Assembly: GCA_023409435.1 (NCBI GenBank)
Contig: JAEYHP010000153.1
Location: 1 to 28,037, forward strand
DNA length: 28,037 nt
DNA from: Bacillota bacterium
GTDB taxonomy: Bacteria; Bacillota; Clostridia; Christensenellales; CAG-138
Direction: 5' to 3'
The position numbers were made by a program, and so were the translations under genes. Under the pieces are notes generated by a model. It had not been told where the DNA came from, searched no databases, and worked only from the letters and a program-made list of their open reading frames with translations. Position 1 is the stretch's first letter. Each line of letters begins with the position of its first letter. This document shows, piece by piece, positions 1 through 6,105 of the stretch.

Positions 1-1195
1 GTATGACGTCATCGGCAGTTGTCGCTCCGTCCTCAGTAAGCCCATACCGGAACGTGACCCGCACATCCGGGTTCTGACGCTGAAATTCTCCAATCGCCTG
101 GCGTATCGTCTGGTTATCGGATAGCGCAAATACGGAAAGCTCGGTACTGGGTACGGATGGAATATCGGCGCTATAGGTGTAATGCATCAGATGTACGCCG
201 CTATTGTCAAACATCGAGACGAAAAAGCCGCCCTTTTTATCCTGCATCAGACCGCCAACCTGCAAAGAAGGAATGCCGAGAGAGCTCAACTCCCCATCGA
301 CGACCGTTTCCCAAAGCGAACCACCCGGCGCAAGGCGATGAATTCCTTTTTCGTTTGCATAAAACAGAGCGCCCGCTTCATCCGTATCCATCGGAGTGCT
401 GCCCGAACCATAGTTGATACCATCATTCTGTGAAGTTGTGGAGGGAAGCGCAGCTGAATGTATGGTTTCGCCTGTTTCCAGATTGACGGTTTCAATGCTG
501 TTGCGGCCCTTGCCCATCATAAACAGCGTGTTCTTATGTACGCTAAACGCGCTTCCTCCGCTTTCATATCGCTGAAGCTCTTTTCCTTCACCATCATACC
601 GGATGATCTTGTCAAAGCAGCCGATCAAAAAATCGCCATTATCCATTGCCGCAACAATCTCCGGCAGGACCTCCGGCATTTCAGACATGGGCAAAGCTTC
701 CCCTTCTGAGCGCGCAGGCCTTTGGGGCATTTCCCAGCCTTTCATCAATGTGAGTTTTGTGAGCGGGCCGTTTTCGCTGCTTTTTGCCATGCATGGCTGA
801 TATTGTGCATCCCGGTAAAGTGCATAGAGGGTATCTCCATTGGACGCAACACTGATCAGGTCGGCGAAGCCGCCCTCCAGTTGCGTGATGTTTTCCATTG
901 CCCCGGCATTGGACGTTTCCCATTTCGTCCCGTCGGTGCTCGTATAGCATACAACTTGCCCGTTGTCGTTATACAGAATGCTATATGACAGGAGGGAACC
1001 GTCGGGTTGGACGAGTATGCACGGGCCCAGATTATTATTGGGAACTTCCAGCGCGCTCTCTATATACCGGCCCATCGCGACGGGTGCAGAGGAGCCAAGA
1101 TCGGATTGCGGCAAATTGCCTGCAGAGGCACAGCCGGTTAAAAGCATAACAGTTCCCAACAAAAGGCATGCCGCCTGTTTGCGTATTGATTTCAT
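1..1195 (-). CDS. Lipoprotein with C-terminal extracellular solute-binding domain (3' end outside window)
   Basis: The frame is open from an ATG at 1195 to the window edge (398 codons visible). AAAGGAGG sits five bases before the start. Residues 1-22 form a lipoprotein signal with two positive charges region, a hydrophobic core and the lipobox LLTGC (Cys22), so the mature protein should be anchored to the outer face of the membrane. Residues about 45-345 are a run of short strand-like repeats with phrases such as DGSLLSYS, NGDTLYALY and KGGFFVSMF, which suggests a beta-propeller-like sensor region. From about residue 352 the sequence (ELSVFALSDNQTIRQAIGEF, then QNPDVRVTFRYG) reads like the start of a family 1 sugar-type solute-binding protein. 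It is divergent from the two-component genes and may act as their sensory partner or feed a transporter outside the window. The two-domain reading is inference from motifs. The gene is cut by the window edge, not obviously broken. Confidence 0.75.
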   Translation of the reverse strand, partial: MKSIRKQAACLLLGTVMLLTGCASAGNLPQSDLGSSAPVAMGRYIESALEVPNNNLGPCILVQPDGSLLSYSILYNDNGQVVCYTSTDGTKWETSNAGAMENITQLEGGFADLISVASNGDTLYALYRDAQYQPCMAKSSENGPLTKLTLMKGWEMPQRPARSEGEALPMSEMPEVLPEIVAAMDNGDFLIGCFDKIIRYDGEGKELQRYESGGSAFSVHKNTLFMMGKGRNSIETVNLETGETIHSAALPSTTSQNDGINYGSGSTPMDTDEAGALFYANEKGIHRLAPGGSLWETVVDGELSSLGIPSLQVGGLMQDKKGGFFVSMFDNSGVHLMHYTYSADIPSVPSTELSVFALSDNQTIRQAIGEFQRQNPDVRVTFRYGLTEDGATTADDVI

Positions 1196-1305
1196 GTTAT
1201 CCTCCTTTCGGGTAAAAGCGATCGCCTATACTCATTACTCTAGCAGACAAATCTTGAAACAATATCAAAACGGAGCAACAGCGCTTGGTTTTTAAAATTC
1301 CCAAT

Positions 1306-1338
1306 TTAGAAGGAACTTAGAGAATTGCATGATACAAT
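1306..1338 (+). promoter_or_regulatory. Probable autoregulated promoter with OmpR/PhoB-type direct repeats
   Basis: TTAGA occurs at 1306-1310 and again at 1317-1321, an exact 11-bp period, with continued similarity (TTAGAAGGAAC / TTAGAGAATTG). A good -10 hexamer, TACAAT, lies at 1333-1338. The expected -35 position (about 1310-1315) has no recognisable hexamer and is covered by the repeats. OmpR-family regulators bind 11-bp-spaced direct repeats and often replace a poor -35 element. The inference is that the regulator encoded at 1368 activates its own promoter here, and perhaps influences the divergent lipoprotein. Confidence 0.5.
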
Positions 1339-1367
1339 AAAATGATACCAAACGGGAGGATGGACGT

Positions 1368-2036
1368 ATGCGCATACTGCTTGTAGAGGATGATGTGGAC
1401 CTTTGCAACGCCATTGAAGTACATCTGACCCGCGAAGGGTATGTGGTGGACTCCTGCCATAATGGCGGGGATGCGCTTGCCTTTGCCCTTGAGCAGGCGC
1501 ACGAAATGATTATTCTTGACCGAATGCTGCCCGAACTCGACGGCCTGCATATTGTCAACGCGCTGCGTTCCAAAGGTGTTGCAACTCCCGTTCTTATGGT
1601 AACTGCAATGAATGGCATACGCGATCGCGTGGACGGACTTGATGCCGGAGCAGATGATTATTTGGTAAAACCCTTTGCGGTGGAAGAACTGCTCGCGCGC
1701 ATCCGTGCGCTTGGCCGAAGGCCGGCCCAATGGGAGAGCGCCCGAATGCTCATATACGAAGATATTGAGCTTGACCCGGAAAAGCGGGTTCTAAAAGGGC
1801 CTCTCGACACCAAGACGCTTTCAGGACGTGAAACGCAGTTATTGGAAGTGCTCATGCGTAATTCTGGGCAGGTGATGCCGCGAAGTCTGCTGCTTTCCCG
1901 CGTTTGGGGACCGAATGCGCCTGTGGAGGACGGAAATTTGGATAATTATATCCTTTTTCTGCGCAAGAGGCTTAAAGATATTGGCAGCAAGGCGCAAATC
2001 AAGACTGTTCGCGCCGTAGGGTATCGCATATGTTAA
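1368..2036 (+). CDS. OmpR-family response regulator
   Basis: A 222-residue DNA-binding response regulator. The receiver domain (1-118) has the acidic pair Asp8-Asp9, phospho-acceptor Asp51 in IILDRMLPELDG, the switch Thr79 and the conserved Lys101 in LVKPF. A winged-helix effector domain (about 128-222) follows, with the family phrases SGRETQLLEVLMRN and VRAVGYRIC. GGGAGG lies upstream of the ATG. The stop overlaps the start of the kinase gene by seven bases (ATGTTAA), indicating translational coupling and a cognate pair. The length is normal. The signal is unknown; the divergent lipoprotein is the only local clue and suggests an extracellular ligand. The promoter contains 11-bp direct repeats suited to autoregulation. 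Confidence 0.93.
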   Translation: MRILLVEDDVDLCNAIEVHLTREGYVVDSCHNGGDALAFALEQAHEMIILDRMLPELDGLHIVNALRSKGVATPVLMVTAMNGIRDRVDGLDAGADDYLVKPFAVEELLARIRALGRRPAQWESARMLIYEDIELDPEKRVLKGPLDTKTLSGRETQLLEVLMRNSGQVMPRSLLLSRVWGPNAPVEDGNLDNYILFLRKRLKDIGSKAQIKTVRAVGYRIC

Positions 2037-3337
2037 AACGGCTAAGGCTGCGCCTTGCGCTCATCTGCACCAGTATGACCGGCGTTATCCTGTTCATTAT
2101 GGTATTGGCCAGCCTTCCCGGCTCGGAAAAACAGCTCAAAGAGCGCAGCGCGCAGTTATTCCAAAGCAAATTTAACACTATTCTATCCAAGCTTCAGAGT
2201 GACAGCACCATCAGCAATACCTGGCTGGCTCAGACTGAGGCGAGCAACTATCTGATCATCGATATTGAGGACAACGGCCAGCCGTTTTCTTTTTCGGGAG
2301 CATGGTCCCCCCTCACACCTCGCCACACGCTCATTGCGATGGCAAAAGAAAAGGCAATTGCAGAGCACGGTATCACAATCACTACAAGGCCTGCTGTTGA
2401 AGTCAGCTATGCTGTTTTCGAAATGCGGGGAGAAAGAAATGAGCGTTACATGGTCGCTGTCAGCCAACTTACCTTGCATAACGGCTGGCAAGCGGTTACC
2501 ATGGTGGGCGATATGCGTGAAGATGATGCAAGTATTATGCAGCAGCGCGTTCTTGTACTCGGGCTTGCAGCGTTGGGAACAGGGATGCTGTTTGCTTTTA
2601 GTTGGTGGTTTGCGGGAAGAGCCATCCGCCCGATAGAAGAGAGCCAGCAAAGGCAGGTGGAGTTTGTTGCTGCTGCCTCTCATGAACTCCGTTCACCCCT
2701 TGCGGTTCTCCGCACAAGCGCTTCGGCTCTTACAATTGATCCGGCTAACGCCAAACAGTTCGCATCGACCATTGAGCGGGAATGCCAGCGTATGGCGCGC
2801 CTTGTGGATGATCTTCTTCTGCTTGCGGGTTTGGATGCAATAACATGGCCTGTGCACTTGGAGCCCCTAGATTGCGATACGTTGCTATTGGAGCTTTATG
2901 AACGTTATCTTCCTGTCGCCGCAGCTACTGGACACTTCATCAGCCTTGATCTGCCCGAACAGGCGCTGCCCGTGATCCGTGCAGATAAAGAGCGGTTGGA
3001 ACAGATTTTGTCCATACTGATTGACAACGCGCTGCAGCATACCCCATCCGGGTGCAAAACTGTGCTTCGTGCACGCTCTCAGGGAGGCAAGTTTCACATT
3101 GAAGTTGCAGACAACGGGCCGGGAATCGCTCCCGAGCATAAGCAAAAGTTGTTTGAACGGTTCTACCGGATAGACAAATCCCGCACCGACAAAACACATT
3201 TCGGGCTGGGGCTGAGTATTGCAAAAGAGCTTGTAATGCTCCACAACGGTTCCCTGGGCCTCTGTGATACGCCGGGTGGTGGCGCGACATTTGTGATAGA
3301 ATTACCGTCACTGACGCGAACTTCTGTTTATCTATAA
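2030..3337 (+). CDS. Sensor histidine kinase, membrane-bound
   Basis: A 435-residue HPK1-type kinase. Two membrane spans (about 10-29 and 173-194) flank an extracytoplasmic sensor of about 140 residues with no family I recognise. A short linker (RAIRPIEES) follows rather than a full HAMP domain. The phospho-acceptor is His218 in AAASHELRSPLAVLR. The ATP-binding domain has the N box with Asn333 (ILIDNALQHT), G1 at 361-366 (DNGPGI), the F box FERFYRIDKSR and G2 at 392-395 (GLGL). All catalytic boxes are present, so it should autophosphorylate and pass phosphate to Asp51 of the overlapping regulator. No terminator is obvious after the stop. The specific stimulus cannot be read from the sequence. 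Confidence 0.93.
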   Translation: MLKRLRLRLALICTSMTGVILFIMVLASLPGSEKQLKERSAQLFQSKFNTILSKLQSDSTISNTWLAQTEASNYLIIDIEDNGQPFSFSGAWSPLTPRHTLIAMAKEKAIAEHGITITTRPAVEVSYAVFEMRGERNERYMVAVSQLTLHNGWQAVTMVGDMREDDASIMQQRVLVLGLAALGTGMLFAFSWWFAGRAIRPIEESQQRQVEFVAAASHELRSPLAVLRTSASALTIDPANAKQFASTIERECQRMARLVDDLLLLAGLDAITWPVHLEPLDCDTLLLELYERYLPVAAATGHFISLDLPEQALPVIRADKERLEQILSILIDNALQHTPSGCKTVLRARSQGGKFHIEVADNGPGIAPEHKQKLFERFYRIDKSRTDKTHFGLGLSIAKELVMLHNGSLGLCDTPGGGATFVIELPSLTRTSVYL

Positions 3338-3351
3338 TAAACGGGTTACCC

Positions 3352-3370
3352 AAACTTCGCATTATGCTTA
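3352..3370 (+). repeat. Copy 1 of direct repeat flanking the zinc-ribbon gene
   Basis: AAACTTCGCATTATG at 3352-3366 recurs exactly at 3898-3912, and the next four bases differ by one (CTTA here, TTTA there). The two copies lie 546 bp apart in the same orientation and bracket the zinc-ribbon gene with its promoter and terminator. The core resembles a recombinase arm (it shares AACTTCG..A.. with the loxP half-site), and a decayed tyrosine recombinase lies just downstream. It may be an old crossover or insertion scar. Confidence 0.6.
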
Positions 3371-3457
3371 CATAAGGTTAAAAATAGAGCCCCGCCACTG
3401 GAGGAACTAGAAGGAGTTTTGAATTTACGATACTTGGGTGTCATTGTCTGCTTTATG

Positions 3458-3492
3458 TGATATACTTATATTGCATAGGCAAAGATGCCTAT
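3458..3492 (+). promoter_or_regulatory. Extended -10 promoter and 5' hairpin of the zinc-ribbon gene
   Basis: TGATATACT at 3458-3466 is an extended -10 element (TG, one base, then TATACT). A second hexamer, TATAAT, lies at 3490-3495. Between them, ATAGGCA (3475-3481) and TGCCTAT (3486-3492) form a perfect 7-bp inverted repeat with a 4-base loop. Depending on which -10 is used, this is either a 5' UTR hairpin or an operator overlapping the promoter. No good -35 hexamer was found. Confidence 0.4.
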
Positions 3493-3511
3493 AATTTGGA
3501 GGTATATTTAA

Positions 3512-3820
3512 TTGGCAGACAAAACACTTACTTGCAGAGACTGCGGCACCGGATTCCTGTTCAGCGAAAGCGAACAAAACTTTTATGCGGAAAAGGGATT
3601 TACGAATGAGCCCCAGAGGTGCCCAGAATGCAGAGCTGCAAGGAAGAATCAGCAGCGCGGCGGCAGAGGCGGATATGGCAATTCGGAACGTGAGATGTTT
3701 CCCGCAGTATGCGCGCAATGCGGAAGAGATACGATGGTTCCTTTCCGGCCATCCAACGACAAGCCGGTTTATTGCAAGGACTGCTTCCAGCCATCGGAAC
3801 GGTCAAGAAACAGGTATTAA
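3512..3820 (+). CDS. Small zinc-ribbon domain protein
   Basis: A 102-residue soluble protein with four CxxC knuckles: Cys8/Cys11, Cys37/Cys40, Cys67/Cys70 and Cys88/Cys91. They form two four-cysteine zinc-ribbon units separated by a basic, glycine-rich linker (residues 43-57, RKNQQRGGRGGYG). The opening phrase (LTCRDCG, then EKGFTNEPQRCPECR) and closing phrase (KPVYCKDCF) match a widespread Firmicutes family of uncharacterised zinc-ribbon proteins. The start is a TTG preceded by GGAGG at 3498-3502 with a 9-base gap; no in-frame ATG fits. It is monocistronic, with a strong terminator directly after it, and is bracketed by a 15-bp direct repeat. The basic linker fits nucleic-acid binding, but the function is unknown. 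Confidence 0.88.
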   Translation: MADKTLTCRDCGTGFLFSESEQNFYAEKGFTNEPQRCPECRAARKNQQRGGRGGYGNSEREMFPAVCAQCGRDTMVPFRPSNDKPVYCKDCFQPSERSRNRY

Positions 3821-3822
3821 TG

Positions 3823-3859
3823 AAAGAACCCCGCTTCCTAGTGGAAGCGGGGTTCTTTT
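3823..3859 (+). terminator. Intrinsic terminator of the zinc-ribbon gene
   Basis: A perfect 16-bp inverted repeat (3823-3838 with 3843-3858, loop TAGT) has a GC-rich core CCCCGCTTCC and ends in TTTT. The flanking A and T runs make it usable in both directions. Confidence 0.92.
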
Positions 3860-3897
3860 GAAAGTAAGCCCTTCTGTAACGCTCCCAATGACTATCT

Positions 3898-3916
3898 AAA
3901 CTTCGCATTATGTTTA
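3898..3916 (+). repeat. Copy 2 of direct repeat flanking the zinc-ribbon gene
   Basis: AAACTTCGCATTATG at 3898-3912 is identical to 3352-3366. It lies 39 bases after the terminator and about 40 bases before mobile-element debris, consistent with a scar at the edge of a lost element. Confidence 0.6.
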
Positions 3917-3954
3917 GCCATTGATAAACAAGAATTTGTATTTGCGGGTTAAAG

Positions 3955-4022
3955 ATGAGCCATAAAAAAGATTCAGAACAATATCTAAAAACATATCCGG
4001 GTCTGCAAAAATGGATAAATGA
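3955..4022 (+). pseudogene. Head of a small cysteine-containing ORF, truncated
   Basis: An ATG at 3955 opens a short protein whose first 27 residues (MSHKKDSEQYLKTYPGLQKW, then INECPVC) look like the start of a small CxxC-type protein seen in Clostridia. After the Cys-Pro-Val-Cys motif the frame runs into DNA that belongs, in another frame, to a tyrosine recombinase. A deletion appears to have joined the two. There is no clear ribosome-binding site. This is a recollection of a family style, not a firm assignment. Confidence 0.35.
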
Positions 4023-4372
4023 ATGCCCGGTTTGCCTAAGAAGACTGTTCGGGTTGATAAGCAGCTTTCCTATGCGCCTGATGGTGTTTACCTTTCAGAA
4101 CCCAAACCGTATCTTCAAAGCGCGTCATCAGTGTGCCGGAAGAAACGATTTCCATGTTGAAATGGCAACTGGAGCAGCGCATGAAAATGGGTGAACTATG
4201 GCATGAAACGGATCTAGTTTTTACCCGCGAAGATGGACGGGCCATGCATCCAGATTCGATTACAGCTTGGTTAAATAAGTTCTCGTTGAACAACGATCTT
4301 CCGCATGCGTTTCGGCATACAGGCGCTGTGCGCCAATTGTGCGCCAAATCAAAAAATGAGTGCTTAAAATAA
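4023..4372 (+). pseudogene. Tyrosine recombinase (phage integrase) remnant, frameshifted and truncated
   Basis: Two frames together give the middle and part of the C-terminal half of a phage-type integrase. The first (from 4023) reads KKTVRVDKQLSYAPDGVYLS then EPK. The second (from about 4106) reads TVSSKRVISVPEETISMLKW and later DLVFTREDGRAMHPDSI, then the catalytic-domain phrase LPHAFRHTGA. The frames join at 4104-4107, where an expected AAAA run is AAA, so a single-base deletion explains the break. The N-terminal DNA-binding part, the first catalytic Arg region and the C-terminal Tyr nucleophile are all missing, so it must be inactive. It lies beside the 3' end of a tRNA-Arg gene, a common integration target. 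Confidence 0.82.
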
Positions 4373-4387
4373 TCTAATTCAGTGCAA

Positions 4388-4424
4388 CAAAAAAGCCTCG
4401 AAACTACTTAGTTTCGGGGCTTTT
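4388..4424 (-). terminator. Terminator of the tRNA-Arg gene
   Basis: GCCTCGAAAC (4395-4404) pairs with GTTTCGGGGC (4411-4420) around a 6-base loop. On the minus strand it is followed by seven T and lies only six bases beyond the tRNA 3' end. The plus strand also ends in TTTT, so it may act in both directions. Confidence 0.85.
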
Positions 4425-4429
4425 CTGCT

Positions 4430-4506
4430 TGGCGCGCCCTGAGGGATTCGAACCCCCGACCTTCTGGTCCGTAGCCAAACGCTCTATCCAGCTGAGCCAA
4501 GGGCGC
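4430..4506 (-). tRNA. tRNA-Arg (anticodon ACG)
   Basis: A complete 77-nt cloverleaf is visible on the minus strand. The acceptor GCGCCCT pairs with AGGGCGC; the D stem is GCTC/GAGC; the anticodon stem TTTGG/CCAGA encloses the loop CTACGGA with anticodon ACG; the T arm is GGGGG-TTCGAAT-CCCTC. The discriminator base is G and the CCA end is encoded. A34 is normally deaminated to inosine to read CGU, CGC and CGA. A perfect consensus promoter lies upstream and a terminator directly downstream, so it is a single-gene transcription unit. Integrase debris abuts its 3' side. Confidence 0.97.
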
Positions 4507-4535
4507 ACTTGCCGTTTACTTACGGCGCGACATTG

Positions 4536-4564
4536 ATTATAACCAAATGCCAGTCCCGTGTCAA
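4536..4564 (-). promoter_or_regulatory. Consensus sigma-70-type promoter of tRNA-Arg
   Basis: On the minus strand TTGACA (4564-4559) and TATAAT (4541-4536) are separated by exactly 17 bases. Both hexamers are perfect consensus. The start point would fall about 20 bases before the mature tRNA 5' end. Confidence 0.93.
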
Positions 4565-4624
4565 GGGAAAATATCCGAGCGGTATTCGGCATGCAGATTA
4601 TCTTGCAAGATTATTCCTCCGCAA

Positions 4625-4746
4625 GCAGGGCGCTCCGCCGCCCTGCACACGGAAAAAGCTTAGAGGAAGCCATATAAATCCTCCCATCTGACGACATGAC
4701 GTCAGATGGGACACCTTGCGTTACGGTTGCCCGCCAACCCGTAACG
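4625..4746. repeat. Three tandem hairpin-forming palindromes
   Basis: Three separate inverted repeats follow one another between the divergent tRNA and aro promoters. The first is GCAGGGCG/CGCCCTGC (4625-4632 with 4639-4646). The second is a perfect 12-bp arm pair (4682-4693 with 4700-4711, loop ACATGA). The third is CGTTACGG (4719-4726) with CCGTAACG (4739-4746), with a further TTG/CAA inside. None is followed by a T run, so they do not look like simple terminators. Their role is unknown. No convincing protein gene is seen in 4565-4799. Confidence 0.6.
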
Positions 4747-4748
4747 GA

Positions 4749-4784
4749 AACCTCAACAAAATGGCGCGCCATTTTGTTGAGGTT
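4749..4784. repeat. Perfect 36-bp palindrome upstream of the aro promoter
   Basis: Positions 4749-4766 are the exact reverse complement of 4767-4784, with no central loop. The centre is ATGGCGCGCCAT and the arms carry CAACAAA/TTTGTTG. It ends 16 bases before the -35 element of the aro leader promoter. A dyad with no spacer suits a dimeric regulator or a cruciform better than an RNA hairpin terminator. The base run after it on either strand is not a proper T tract. Confidence 0.7.
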
Positions 4785-4799
4785 AAAAATAATATACTA

Positions 4800-4828
4800 T
4801 TTACAAACGCATGGCATTGTGGTAGCAT
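4800..4828 (+). promoter_or_regulatory. Promoter of the aro leader and operon
   Basis: TTTACA (4800-4805) and TAGCAT (4823-4828) are 17 bases apart, matching the consensus at five and four positions. An AT-rich stretch (4783-4799) just upstream could act as an UP element. The start would be near 4835, giving a leader RNA of about 260 nt before aroF. A hairpin, CCGCCA/TGGCGG (4845-4850 with 4858-4863), precedes the leader peptide's ribosome-binding site. Confidence 0.65.
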
Positions 4829-4883
4829 AGCACATAACCGGAAACCGCCAGGGAAATTGGCGGAACACCGCAAGGAGAACCGC

Positions 4884-4964
4884 ATGGCAAACCTGTACTT
4901 TAGCAGCTATTACTACTTTGGCTTTGCTTACTTTCGCAAGGCTCATTGTTGTTTGGCTGCATAA
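4884..4964 (+). CDS. Tyr/Phe-rich leader peptide of the aro operon
   Basis: A 26-residue ORF starts at ATG 4884 with AAGGAG six bases upstream. Residues 4-17 read LYFSSYYYFGFAYF: five Tyr and four Phe within 13 residues (5-17), and no Trp anywhere. It lies between a promoter and an intrinsic terminator, and the downstream operon encodes tyrA and pheA. This is the classic layout of a transcription-attenuation leader in which ribosome stalling at scarce Tyr-tRNA or Phe-tRNA prevents termination. The last aromatic codon ends at 4934. A stalled ribosome's leading edge would therefore lie near 4948, just short of the predicted antiterminator arm at 4949. A ribosome reaching the stop (4962-4964) would cover that arm. 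Confidence 0.88.
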   Translation: MANLYFSSYYYFGFAYFRKAHCCLAA

Positions 4965-5040
4965 AGGCAATGGCAGGGTGCGCATAGCGTAAACTGTAAA
5001 CCAAGCTCCGCAGCTGGACAGAGGCTGCGGAGCTTTTTTT
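4949..5040 (+). promoter_or_regulatory. Attenuator: antiterminator and terminator of the aro operon
   Basis: Terminator: 5003-5014 pairs with 5024-5035 (12 bp, core GCTCCGCAGC), followed by a T run through 5040. Competing antiterminator: TTGTTTGGCTGC (4949-4960) can pair with GCAGCTGGACAG (5010-5021) over 12 continuous positions, eight Watson-Crick and four G-U. It uses up five bases of the terminator's 5' arm and its loop, so the two folds exclude each other. The upstream antiterminator arm lies within the last codons of the leader peptide. That is the geometry needed for translation-coupled control. The pairings are read directly from the sequence; regulation is inferred. Confidence 0.82.
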
Positions 5041-5094
5041 ATCATAATAAGAACAATAAGAGTATCAAATATTTTTGAATAGAGAGGTAGCGCC

Positions 5095-6102
5095 ATGATC
5101 GTCATCATCAAGCCTAACGTCACGCGGGACCAGTTAAAGCCGCTTTTGAACTGGCTCAAAAGCAAACATCTGGACATCCATGAGAGCACCGGCGAAACGC
5201 ATACCATACTGGGCCTCGTGGGCGACACCACCCAGGTGGATATGGAAATGATCAAGGCGCTTGATATCGTGGCCGATGTCAAGCGCGTACAGGAGCCATA
5301 CAAAAACGCGAGCAGGCACTTCCACCCGCTCGATACCGTGGTGGACGTAGGCGGCGCAAAGATCGGCGGCGGAAGCTACATGCTCATTGCCGGTCCCTGC
5401 TCGGTGGAATCCGAGGAGCAGATCATTACCGTGGCGAAAGAGGTCAAGGAAGCGGGCGCAAACATACTTAGAGGCGGCGCGTTCAAGCCGCGCTCCTCCC
5501 CCTACGCATTCCAGGGGCTGCACGAAGAAGGTATCCGGCTGCTGCTGCTCGCAAAAAAAGAGACGGGCCTTCCCATTGTGACGGAGATTATGGACATCTC
5601 CCAACTGCCGGTATTCGATGGTGTCGATATCATACAGGTGGGCGCGCGCAACATGCAGAACTTTGAGCTCTTGAAGGAGCTTGGCCGCCTCCGCAAGCCA
5701 ATTTTATTGAAGCGCGGGCTTTCGAGCACGTTTGAGGAACTGCTGATGAGTGCCGAGTACCTGATGGCGGGCGGCAACACGCAGGTGATATTATGCGAGC
5801 GCGGCATCCGCACGTTTGAGACTTACACCAGAAACACGCTGGATATTTCCGCAATTCCCGTACTCAAGGGGCTTTCCCATCTTCCCGTTATTGTGGACCC
5901 GAGCCACGGTACCGGCAAATGGCATCTGGTGCCCCCCATGGCGCTGGCAGCGACGGCGGCCGGCGCGGACGGCGTGATTATAGAGGTGCACAACGATCCC
6001 CCTCATGCCTTATGCGACGGCGCGCAATCCCTGACGCCCAAGAAGTTCGCGGCGCTTTCCACAAAAATCACCTGCATCCGCGAAGCGATGAAAGGCTGGT
6101 AA
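5095..6102 (+). CDS. aroF: 3-deoxy-7-phosphoheptulonate (DAHP) synthase, type I-beta
   Basis: A 335-residue cytosolic enzyme that condenses phosphoenolpyruvate with erythrose-4-phosphate, the entry step of the shikimate pathway. Residues 1-73 form the N-terminal ferredoxin-like regulatory domain typical of the Thermotoga-type I-beta enzymes, the usual site for feedback by Tyr or Phe. The barrel (about 90-335) carries AGPCSVES (99-106), the substrate loop KPRSSPY (131-137), the metal/substrate residues of VGARNMQN and the closing motif DPSHGTG (268-274). The length is standard. It is the first structural gene after the attenuator, so the committed enzyme is the one most directly controlled. 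tyrA follows after three bases. Confidence 0.96.
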   Translation: MIVIIKPNVTRDQLKPLLNWLKSKHLDIHESTGETHTILGLVGDTTQVDMEMIKALDIVADVKRVQEPYKNASRHFHPLDTVVDVGGAKIGGGSYMLIAGPCSVESEEQIITVAKEVKEAGANILRGGAFKPRSSPYAFQGLHEEGIRLLLLAKKETGLPIVTEIMDISQLPVFDGVDIIQVGARNMQNFELLKELGRLRKPILLKRGLSSTFEELLMSAEYLMAGGNTQVILCERGIRTFETYTRNTLDISAIPVLKGLSHLPVIVDPSHGTGKWHLVPPMALAATAAGADGVIIEVHNDPPHALCDGAQSLTPKKFAALSTKITCIREAMKGW

Positions 6103-6105
6103 TGC

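Noticed and set aside
3512..4372. An intact mobile element (insertion sequence) in this stretch
   Set aside because: Only a 15-bp direct repeat and a frameshifted, truncated recombinase are present. There are no terminal inverted repeats or complete transposase.
4749..4784. 36-bp palindrome as an intrinsic terminator
   Set aside because: There is no T tract on either strand and no loop. It is better described as a dyad of unknown role.
4970..5035. T-box-like string in the aro leader (AGGGTGCGCATAGCG)
   Set aside because: It only loosely resembles the conserved T-box (AGGGTGGNACCGCG). The terminator 5' arm lacks the complementary CCCT-type bases, and the roughly 145-nt upstream leader shows no stem I/specifier structure but does encode a Tyr/Phe-rich peptide.
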